Part shown: positions 1-5,538 of the stretch, one piece after another
How positions within the stretch are numbered: position 1 is the first letter of the stretch
Layout: each line of letters begins with the position of its first letter
Origin: Erysipelotrichaceae bacterium
Lineage (GTDB): Bacteria; Bacillota_I; Bacilli_A; Erysipelotrichales; Erysipelotrichaceae
Assembly (NCBI GenBank): GCA_017561615.1
Contig: JAFZBT010000013.1
Coordinates: 1 to 13,256, forward strand
DNA: 13,256 bases
Direction of reading: 5' to 3'
Made by a program: the position numbers and the translations under genes
Notes under the pieces: generated by a model
Database searches by the model: none
Told to the model about the DNA's origin: nothing
The model's input: the letters and a program-made list of their open reading frames with translations, nothing else

Positions 1-1137
1 CAGATCTACGACCTCATTTCACTCAATCCCCTGATCTCTCAGGAGGAAATCGCCGAAAAGCTGAACATCACCCGTTCATCGGTTTCGGTCTACATTACCA
101 ACATGATGAAGAAGGGAGTCATCAAGGGTCGGGGCTACATCATCGAGCAGGACAGCGAGGCATCGCCGGTGTGCATCGGCACCCTGGCCGCCGACTTCTT
201 CGGCCGGGTCGATGACAGCAGTGGGGACAATACGCTGTTTGATAACGGCGACCTCAGCATGAGCTACGGCGGCTGCGGCAAGAACGTAGCCGAAAGCCTC
301 TCGCTGTTGGGCTACAAGCCTTCGATCATCGCCGCCGTCGGCAACGACGTGCTGGGCAAGGAGATCCTGAATGAATGTACCAAGCTGGGAATTGATGTCT
401 CCAGCTGTCTGAGCGTTTCCGGACACAATACCGCCAGCTATCTGGACATCCGCAAGCCGGACGGTTCGCTGTTCATGGGCTTAAGCAACTGGAAGATCAA
501 TTACGAACTTAAGCCTGACATCTTCTCCGCCCGCAGCCGCATCCTGAGCAAGGCTGACTGGATCATCATTGACGATTCCATTCCCGTGGAGTCGATCAGA
601 TATCTTTCCAACACCTACGGCCGCCGCAAGCTGGTCCTGCAGTCCACAGCCCGCCTGCCGCTGGTCCGGGAAGCCCTGGGACTGATCGGACTGGTCATCA
701 CTGACATCAGTTATCTGGCCCAGCTGTTTGACATTGACCTCAGCGAGATCCCCCGCGACCGCCAGCTGGCCGGTCTGATTGCCCGCAACCTGATTGCCGA
801 AGGCGTCAGCCAGTGCCTGTTCACCTTCGATGAAAACCGGCTGTGCTACCTTTATGACGGCAAGCTTTACTACTCCAACGCCAGTTTCAATGACACTCTG
901 GAGGAAAAGCCGCTCAACCAGCGCTACAGCGCTTCCCGTTCCGCTCTGGCCGCGGTCGCTCTTTATTCCATCGACCGCAACTGGGCAGTGGAAAGCCTGC
1001 TTCGCCACGTTGCGGCTGCCCGTCACCACATCGCCGTTTATGGGCGGCGTTCCAGCTATCTGCTGACCGGCGACGCTCTGGTCAAGCACCTGGAAGCTCT
1101 GGAAGACAACCTGCAGATCTTCCCGCTCAACGTCTGA
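1..1137 (+). CDS. Winged-HTH / PfkB-family (ribokinase-fold) protein, 5'-truncated, catalytic motif degenerate
   Basis: The frame is open from base 1, so the gene starts left of the window, probably by only a few codons. Visible residues 1-50 form a MarR/AsnC-like winged helix-turn-helix (ISQEEIAEKLNITRSSVSVY, then the wing KKGVIKGRGYII). Residues about 55-375 are a PfkB fold, with the N-terminal substrate-binding signature at 90-95 (GGCGKN) followed by AESLSLLGYKPSIIAAVGND. This architecture occurs in Bacillota and is usually annotated as a pseudouridine-kinase-like or sugar kinase with an HTH. The second PfkB signature, normally DTTGAGD with the catalytic Asp, reads RYSASRSALAAVALYS; Arg313 sits where the Asp should be. 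The flanking helix and the following AAARHHIAVYG segment align without gaps, so this looks like real loss rather than a shift. It may be a ligand-sensing transcription factor rather than a kinase. The GNAT gene follows after 22 bp. Family assignment is firm; substrate is unknown. Confidence 0.85.
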   Translation, partial: QIYDLISLNPLISQEEIAEKLNITRSSVSVYITNMMKKGVIKGRGYIIEQDSEASPVCIGTLAADFFGRVDDSSGDNTLFDNGDLSMSYGGCGKNVAESLSLLGYKPSIIAAVGNDVLGKEILNECTKLGIDVSSCLSVSGHNTASYLDIRKPDGSLFMGLSNWKINYELKPDIFSARSRILSKADWIIIDDSIPVESIRYLSNTYGRRKLVLQSTARLPLVREALGLIGLVITDISYLAQLFDIDLSEIPRDRQLAGLIARNLIAEGVSQCLFTFDENRLCYLYDGKLYYSNASFNDTLEEKPLNQRYSASRSALAAVALYSIDRNWAVESLLRHVAAARHHIAVYGRRSSYLLTGDALVKHLEALEDNLQIFPLNV

Positions 1138-1144
1138 TAATTCC

Positions 1145-1152
1145 GGGGGGGG
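1145..1152 (+). promoter_or_regulatory. Eight-G run serving as ribosome-binding site of the GNAT gene
   Basis: Eight consecutive G bases end 7 nt before the ATG at 1160. No other purine-rich Shine-Dalgarno-like stretch lies nearby, so this run is the likely ribosome-binding site. A homopolymeric G tract in this position is unusual; the other genes here use mixed GGAGG/GAAGG types. Confidence 0.5.
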
Positions 1153-1159
1153 TAAAACC

Positions 1160-1612
1160 ATGAAGGAAATAACATATGTGACCATCAGGGAAAACCCACA
1201 GTTTGCCAAGGCGGCTGCTGAGTGGTTTTCCGGCAAATGGGGTGTTCCCGAGCAGGCCTATCTGGACTGCATGAATGAGTGTCTGAACGATGAAGTACCT
1301 TATGACTGGCTGCTGTGCCTGGCTGACGGGCAGATCATCGGCGGGCTGGGAATCATCGCCAACGACTTTCACGACCGTCCGGATCTCAGCCCCAACATCT
1401 GTGCCGTTTACGTGGAACCGGCTTACCGCCGCCGGGGAATTGCCGGTAAGCTGCTGAACAAAGCGGTAGAAGTCATGAAGGAAAGAGGCGTTTCGCCTCT
1501 CTACCTGCTGACCGATCACACCGGTTTCTACGAGCGTTACGGCTGGGAGTATCTCTGCGACGTCCAGGGCAATGACGAGGATCATCTAAGCCGCATGTAC
1601 GTTCATTACTGA
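1160..1612 (+). CDS. GNAT-family N-acetyltransferase
   Basis: This 150-residue protein would transfer an acetyl group from acetyl-CoA to an unidentified amine in the cytoplasm. The acetyl-CoA pyrophosphate-binding motif A is clear at about residues 76-93: VYVEPAYRRRGIAGKLL, with the R-x-x-G-x-A loop as RRGIA. Motif B follows at about 112-126 (YLLTDHTGFYERYGWE), where the FYERYGW segment is typical of GNAT proteins. The length equals that of a single GNAT domain. The gene starts 22 bp after the PfkB-like gene and ends 19 bp before the next one, so the three are probably co-transcribed. Nothing in the sequence identifies the substrate. Confidence 0.9.
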   Translation: MKEITYVTIRENPQFAKAAAEWFSGKWGVPEQAYLDCMNECLNDEVPYDWLLCLADGQIIGGLGIIANDFHDRPDLSPNICAVYVEPAYRRRGIAGKLLNKAVEVMKERGVSPLYLLTDHTGFYERYGWEYLCDVQGNDEDHLSRMYVHY

Positions 1613-1631
1613 TCCGGAAGGAAGGCAAACA

Positions 1632-2096
1632 ATGAAATACAGTTATCAAAACAATGACCGCACGCGGTTCAGTCTTCACGACTGCCGGGCTAAACACATC
1701 GAGAGGGAAGGCAATCTTCTATCTTTCTTTTTCCCCGATGGCATATACTATGAGGAATACAGAGATGACTGGCCCAATACCGGCAAAGCTGCCGTCAGTT
1801 TCACCGTCGATGATCTGCGTGGGGTGACCTTCTATCTCTTTGCGGAAACTGACGGTCAGACCGTTCGCCGGCAGATCGAGCTGGAGCAGCTGATTGAAAA
1901 AGTCAATCAGGGCATCTGGGAACTGGAGTTTGCCTACCGCTATGACGGCTACCAAGAGATCATGTACAGCTGCTGGCTGTGGCAGCAGGAAATACCATAC
2001 ATGCGCGAAGCCCAGCTGTTCATCGGTTTCACAGAAGAGCCAGTGTTCTTGTGGGATCCGGATACGGCGAGCGAAACTTCAGGACGGCTGTCATGA
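1632..2096 (+). CDS. Hypothetical protein, 154 aa
   Basis: I do not recognise this protein. It is soluble in appearance, with no signal peptide or membrane segment, and rich in aromatic and acidic residues (FFFPDGIYYEEYRDDW, then YRYDGYQEIMYSCWLWQQE). Alternating hydrophobic residues suggest a mainly beta fold, with one amphipathic helix near 85-98 (IELEQLIEKVNQG). The start is supported by GGAAGGAAGG about 6 nt upstream. It follows the GNAT gene by 19 bp and is probably the last gene of that transcript. A promoter for the next gene appears to lie just after its stop codon. Coding status rests on the good ribosome-binding site and on codon use like its neighbours. Confidence 0.75.
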   Translation: MKYSYQNNDRTRFSLHDCRAKHIEREGNLLSFFFPDGIYYEEYRDDWPNTGKAAVSFTVDDLRGVTFYLFAETDGQTVRRQIELEQLIEKVNQGIWELEFAYRYDGYQEIMYSCWLWQQEIPYMREAQLFIGFTEEPVFLWDPDTASETSGRLS

Positions 2097-2115
2097 ATTA
2101 CATGCCGACAATAAG

Positions 2116-2124
2116 TGATATAAT
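2116..2124 (+). promoter_or_regulatory. Extended -10 promoter for the lipoprotein phosphatase gene
   Basis: TGATATAAT is a perfect TATAAT preceded by the TGN extended -10 element, 22 bp before the chosen ATG at 2146. The -35 region near 2096-2101 is poor, as is common with extended -10 promoters. Transcription would start near 2131, giving a very short leader that begins about at the ribosome-binding site. Confidence 0.6.
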
Positions 2125-2145
2125 TTCAGCGACGAGGTGTCAATT

Positions 2146-3321
2146 ATGAAAAGATCAGCCACACTGCTCATCATCGCTCTCCTTATCCTGACCGCCTGCC
2201 TGAGCGGCTGCCGGAACCAGGAACCTCAGCAGCTTCATACCGATGCTCTGCCCCTGCAGCACGAGACCGAATTCGGCGGCGTCTATCTTCAGATGTCCAT
2301 CGACGATTTCAACGCTCTGGGCTTTAAGTACGGTGACAGTGTCAACATCGCGTTTTCCAACGGCTACACTTTGGAGGACATTCCCTACTACAACGGCTAC
2401 TACGTCGATGCCGGTCAGCCTCTGCTGATCGCCTATCCCGGCTATGACTACATCAAGGCCGCGATCAACTACGGCGAAGACCTTTGGGAACGCGCCGGTC
2501 TGAAAAAGCTGCAGTCCGTACCGACCCTGTGGACAACGGCAGCCCTGGATGAGCATTCCACCGGTGTCGTTACCCTCAATGAATCAGGCAAGTATCTGGA
2601 CGTCCAGCAGGCCAGAGACATTCACTACTCCGATGACCGTTCCCAGTTCGACAGCGATGTCATCTTCGCCAATTTCCGCAACATCGTCATGGGCAGTCTG
2701 AAGGAAGGAAGGCTGTACCGTTCCGCCTCTCCCTGCGATAATCAGCACAACCGGGCTCCCTACGTCGACGCTTTGATGAAGGAAAGCGGCGTCAATGCCA
2801 TTCTCAATCTTTCCGACAGCAAAGAAAAGATCGCCCGCTACATCGACACGGACGACTTCGCCAGCGTCTATTTCCTGACCCTGTATGAGACCGGCAACGT
2901 CGTGCCCATCGCCCTGAACATGAACTACCTCTCGGATGAATTCGCCGGCAAGATCGCTCAAGGCCTGATCGAGCTGACGCAGAAGCAGCCGCCCTACCTG
3001 GTGCACTGCACCGAAGGCAAGGACCGTACCGGCTTTGTCTGCATGCTCATTGAGATGCTGGCGGGAGCGAAGTATCAGGAAATCGCCGACGACTACATGA
3101 TCACTTACGACAATTACTATAAGATCACTCCGGAAAGGGACCCGGCCAGATATAAGACCATTCTGGAAAAGAACCTGGACGCCATGATGCAGTTTGTCAT
3201 CGATGACGCTGCCGTGGACTTCCGGACCGCAGAGCTGTCCGGATATGCGCGCAGCTACCTGATCAGAGCCGGCATGAGCGAGCAGCAGATCGACCTGTTC
3301 ATAAACAGGATCTGTGAATGA
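2146..3321 (+). CDS. Lipoprotein tyrosine/lipid phosphatase (Cx5R family)
   Basis: A 391-residue exported lipoprotein. The N-terminus is a basic MKR, a hydrophobic stretch, and two overlapping lipoboxes, LTAC (Cys18) and LSGC (Cys22). The phosphatase domain runs from about 175 to the end: NFRNI at 176, GRLYRSAS at 188, and the P-loop HCTEGKDRTG with Cys288 and Arg294. The Lys inside the loop resembles the MptpB-type dual lipid/protein phosphatases (Y_phosphatase3 family). Residues about 40-160 form a separate beta-rich N-terminal domain (FGGVYLQMSIDDF, then ALGFKYGDSVNI), which resembles the C-terminal domain of SAM hydroxide adenosyltransferases; that resemblance is tentative. An in-frame GTG at 2137 would add three residues, but it overlaps the GAGG Shine-Dalgarno at 2134-2137, which sits 8 nt before this ATG, so ATG 2146 is preferred. 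The target substrate is unknown; the protein should act outside the membrane. Confidence 0.88.
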   Translation: MKRSATLLIIALLILTACLSGCRNQEPQQLHTDALPLQHETEFGGVYLQMSIDDFNALGFKYGDSVNIAFSNGYTLEDIPYYNGYYVDAGQPLLIAYPGYDYIKAAINYGEDLWERAGLKKLQSVPTLWTTAALDEHSTGVVTLNESGKYLDVQQARDIHYSDDRSQFDSDVIFANFRNIVMGSLKEGRLYRSASPCDNQHNRAPYVDALMKESGVNAILNLSDSKEKIARYIDTDDFASVYFLTLYETGNVVPIALNMNYLSDEFAGKIAQGLIELTQKQPPYLVHCTEGKDRTGFVCMLIEMLAGAKYQEIADDYMITYDNYYKITPERDPARYKTILEKNLDAMMQFVIDDAAVDFRTAELSGYARSYLIRAGMSEQQIDLFINRICE

Positions 3322-3357
3322 GAACAGACCGAACGTAATCAAGGGCAATCCATCGCC

Positions 3358-3366
3358 TGTAATAAT
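3358..3366 (+). promoter_or_regulatory. Candidate extended -10 upstream of the cyclophilin-like lipoprotein
   Basis: TGTAATAAT fits a TGN extended -10 with AATAAT (five of six consensus bases), 52 bp before the preferred start at 3418. No convincing -35 is seen 17 bp upstream. An imperfect hairpin (CCCCG paired with CGGGG, 3367-3391) follows in the leader but has no U-run. Confidence 0.3.
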
Positions 3367-3417
3367 CCCCGGGAAGTATTCTTAATCGGGGCAATGATTT
3401 GGAGAGTGAAGCGAACG

Positions 3418-4206
3418 ATGAAACCGATGATAAAGAAGCTTGGAAAAACAGCATTGTTCATAATGATATTGACAGCCGTTCTTTTCGGCTGTTCAGCCAG
3501 AGAGAGAAAGGATGATGCCTCAATGAGCAGAGAAATCAGCGGAAAGACCTACGTCCGGGAGAAGGCGGGCTTCGGCGGCGACTTCGCCATTACTCTTAAT
3601 GAAGACGGGACCTACACCTACTATGAAGGCATGCTCAGCAGCTTCATCGGTTCAGGCAACTGGACGGTAAAAGACGGCATCCTCATTCTGGAAGCTGACC
3701 CTGATTACGGCCTGTCCTTCCGTTTTGACATTCAGGATGACAGCCTGCTGTTCAGGGCTGAAGAATCATCGCAGTTCATCTACGTGAAAGTCGAAAACGG
3801 CGACCGCTTCGTTCTCAGGGAAAAGCTGATCGCTGAGCCTTCAGCCGTGCTGGTCGTGGAAGTGAACAGGCAGATCTTCTACGCCGAGCTGGAGGATAAT
3901 TCCTCAGCAAAAGCCCTGATGGAGAAGCTCGGCAGCGAAGCGCTGACGCTGAACATGCATGATTACGGCGGCTTTGAAAAAGTGGCCGAGCTGCCCTGGC
4001 AGCTGCCGACCAACGATCAGAGAATTACCGCCCAGCCCGGTGACATCATCCTCTATCAGGGCAACCAGCTGACCGTTTACTACGGTCAGAACACCTGGTC
4101 ATTCACCAGGATCGCCCATATTGAAGGGGCGGAAAAGCAGATGCTGGCCCAGCAATTGGGAAGCGGCGATGTTACCGTAACCTTCCGGCTGGAATGGAGC
4201 CGATAA
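3418..4206 (+). CDS. Cyclophilin-like-domain lipoprotein
   Basis: A 262-residue secreted lipoprotein. The signal peptide runs MKPMIKKLGKTALF onward to the lipobox LFGC with Cys25. Residues about 40-130 form a beta-rich domain (SGKTYVRE, LNEDGTYTYYEG, SGNWTVKDGILIL) that resembles small lipocalin-like stress or copy-number-variable lipoprotein domains; this is tentative. Residues about 142-260 match the bacterial cyclophilin-like domain: VNRQIFYAELEDNSSAKAL, LPTNDQRITAQPGDIILYQG, and the ending LGSGDVTVTF. That domain has a cyclophilin fold but no demonstrated isomerase activity in most members. An upstream ATG at 3394 has only a poor ribosome-binding site; ATG 3418 follows GGAGAG at 3401-3406 and gives a normal signal peptide. 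The next gene begins directly after the stop, so the two are coupled. Confidence 0.82.
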   Translation: MKPMIKKLGKTALFIMILTAVLFGCSARERKDDASMSREISGKTYVREKAGFGGDFAITLNEDGTYTYYEGMLSSFIGSGNWTVKDGILILEADPDYGLSFRFDIQDDSLLFRAEESSQFIYVKVENGDRFVLREKLIAEPSAVLVVEVNRQIFYAELEDNSSAKALMEKLGSEALTLNMHDYGGFEKVAELPWQLPTNDQRITAQPGDIILYQGNQLTVYYGQNTWSFTRIAHIEGAEKQMLAQQLGSGDVTVTFRLEWSR

Positions 4207-4452
4207 ATGAAGAAAAGTAAGTCAGTGCTGATCATCATCGCATTATTGCTTATTCTGCTGTGCCCGTATTCAATTGTCAGATACCGGGACGGCGGAACCA
4301 GAGACTACAAGGCACTGCTGTACCGCGTAGTGGTCTGGAACCGGTTAATGGAAGAAGAGCCGGGAATCTACCACAGGATATCCATCTACTTCTATCCCGA
4401 TACCCGCAGAAGCATTGACGAGCTCTGGCAACTGGAAAGCAGTAAGGAATAG
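4207..4452 (+). CDS. Small membrane-anchored protein, 81 aa
   Basis: The ATG is the base immediately after the TAA of the lipoprotein gene, implying translational coupling; TGGAG near 4195-4199 supplies a ribosome-binding site. Residues 1-22 are a basic MKKSKS followed by one hydrophobic helix (VLIIIALLLILLCPYS). The rest, about 58 residues, is polar and aromatic (RYRDGGTRDYKALLYRVVVW, ending in RRSIDELWQLESSKE), probably outside the membrane. The DYKALLYRVVVWNRL stretch recalls small conserved proteins that accompany lipoproteins in other Bacillota, but I know of no assigned function. The gene ends 26 bp before a strong terminator. Confidence 0.75.
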   Translation: MKKSKSVLIIIALLLILLCPYSIVRYRDGGTRDYKALLYRVVVWNRLMEEEPGIYHRISIYFYPDTRRSIDELWQLESSKE

Positions 4453-4477
4453 CATCCATTTAAAACAAGCTGATGAA

Positions 4478-4508
4478 AGCCCGGTTTCCACCGGGCTGTT
4501 TTCTGTTT
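4478..4508 (+). terminator. Intrinsic terminator after the lipoprotein genes
   Basis: A perfect 8-bp stem AGCCCGGT / ACCGGGCT with a TTCC loop is followed by GTTTTCTGTTT. It closes the plus-strand block and abuts the stop codon of the convergent minus-strand gene, for which it may also act weakly. Confidence 0.9.
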
Positions 4509-4932
4509 ATTGCTGAATCTTATTCTCTTTTAGATAATTTCTGATCAGCTGAAGATCCCGCAGGTCCTTGTCCCTGCCCAGAGCTTCCTTCATTTCCATT
4601 ATTCCCCTGATGCTCATGACCGGAAGGCCATCAACCCGGACCACTTCGTCATAGAGCCAGTTCTCAAAGACTTCCAGATCCTCGGACAGTTTGAACCAGC
4701 GGCAGCCGTCATCCATGACCTTATGAAGATAGCCCTGCTGCAGGATGTCAGCCATTCTTTCCGTACAGCCCAGGTCAATGTCGTGGGTTTCCTGTCTGAT
4801 GCCGTACAGAACCAGAGCTGCACCGGTAATGATCCAGTAGTCTTCCTGCTCATAAGGAAAACTCTTCATTCTTTCAATGATGTCTGCTCTTCTGAGCAGT
4901 TTTTTTACGTTCTGTTTTTCCATGATCTTCAT
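4507..4932 (-). CDS. Minimal nucleotidyltransferase-superfamily protein
   Basis: This 141-residue cytoplasmic protein has the core pattern of a small nucleotidyltransferase fold: WIITGAALVLYGIRQETHDI with Asp51 and Asp53 in DIDL as the expected metal ligands, preceded by TGAALVLYG in place of the usual GGxAL. A later GLPVMSIRGIMEMKEALGRDKDLRDLQLI segment resembles the helical end of such proteins (K-x-x-x-GRxKD-x-x-D). Related small proteins include MNT/AbiEii-type toxins or antitoxins and plain housekeeping relatives; no partner toxin is evident here. It lies 42 bp downstream of the membrane-protein gene on the same strand and probably shares its transcript. The start could be this ATG or the one three codons later (4923); neither has a strong ribosome-binding site. 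Confidence 0.72.
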   Translation of the reverse strand: MKIMEKQNVKKLLRRADIIERMKSFPYEQEDYWIITGAALVLYGIRQETHDIDLGCTERMADILQQGYLHKVMDDGCRWFKLSEDLEVFENWLYDEVVRVDGLPVMSIRGIMEMKEALGRDKDLRDLQLIRNYLKENKIQQ

Positions 4933-4974
4933 TTCTAAAAACCGTTCATTAATTCATCAGATTGAGGGGTTTAT

Positions 4975-5358
4975 TCAGGATTTACCGTCAGTCCGGTATC
5001 TATTTACCAGCCAGCGGTTCAACACCCATAACAGACTTCCATAAACCACGGCTGCAGCACCTATTATAAGCAGCCAGATCAGCGTTTCTTCATTGAACCT
5101 GCCAGCTCGGGCAATCAGAAACCCGGCAGCAGCCAGAGCGGTAACGCTGCTCAGAAGGACAGTTATCAAAAAGGTCTTCCTTTTTAAGAGGTTCTGATGA
5201 AGCCAGATCAGCAACCCGTGCTGCAATGCCGCAATGACAGCTACAGTGATCACCAGCAGACCAAAGCCTCCGGGGACCGGATGGTCAGCTCCCAGATACA
5301 GAACCGCAATGGCCGCTGATATGAAGGCAGCCGTCTCCAATACTCTGATTTTTCTCAT
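4975..5358 (-). CDS. Small four-helix integral membrane protein
   Basis: A 127-residue protein of unrecognised family. Four hydrophobic segments are visible at about residues 9-24, 31-53, 64-84 and 91-113, separated by short loops, with basic residues at both ends (MRKIR and NRWLVNRYRTDGKS). The positive loop LLKRKT after helix 2 suggests cytoplasmic termini. The start is supported by AAAGGA 4 nt upstream of the ATG, and an extended -10 promoter lies about 40 bp upstream. No transport or enzymatic motif is visible. The nucleotidyltransferase-like gene follows it. Confidence 0.7.
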   Translation of the reverse strand: MRKIRVLETAAFISAAIAVLYLGADHPVPGGFGLLVITVAVIAALQHGLLIWLHQNLLKRKTFLITVLLSSVTALAAAGFLIARAGRFNEETLIWLLIIGAAAVVYGSLLWVLNRWLVNRYRTDGKS

Positions 5359-5441
5359 TCTGTCCTTTATTAAGCCCTCTGGCGGTTTCCCTAATGGATT
5401 ATAACATTTTCATCTTTTCTTAGACATAACGGACAGAATGA
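5355..5441. repeat. 11-bp inverted repeat flanking the minus-strand promoter
   Basis: TCATTCTGTCC at 5355-5365 is the exact reverse complement of GGACAGAATGA at 5431-5441. The left arm covers the Shine-Dalgarno and start codon of the membrane-protein gene. The right arm has the same ribosome-binding-site-plus-ATG form on the plus strand, opening a 13-codon frame that ends at 5479. The arms are 65 bp apart and enclose the extended -10. Confidence 0.45.
5398..5406 (-). promoter_or_regulatory. Extended -10 promoter of the minus-strand membrane-protein gene
   Basis: On the minus strand the sequence reads TGTTATAAT, a perfect TATAAT with a TG extension, 39 bp before the start codon. The -35 hexamer (TGTCTA, 17 bp further) is weak. 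Confidence 0.55.
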
Positions 5442-5450
5442 AAAGCCTTT

Positions 5451-5513
5451 CTGACCGGCATGATCAAGGCATAATATAGTAATATGTAAAACAATGGATA
5501 ATTGTGATAAGAT
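5451..5513 (+). promoter_or_regulatory. Promoter region of the surface-protein gene (exact site unresolved)
   Basis: Several -10-like hexamers lie in this AT-rich stretch: TATAGT at 5475-5480 (18 bp after CTGACC), GATAAT at 5497-5502, and TAAGAT at 5508-5513 with a TGA extension. None has a strong -35, so only the region is called. Confidence 0.35.
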
Positions 5514-5538
5514 AGATTAAAGAGAGAAGGATATTCGT

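Noticed and set aside
2584..3348. A 254-codon minus-strand frame opposite the phosphatase gene
   Set aside because: It overlaps the Cx5R phosphatase domain and shows the shadow-like composition of an antisense frame. No promoter or ribosome-binding site supports it.
3367..3391. Hairpin CCCCG ... CGGGG between the two lipoprotein genes, considered as a terminator
   Set aside because: The stem is only 5 bp with a 15-nt loop and is followed by CAATGATTTGG, not a U-run.
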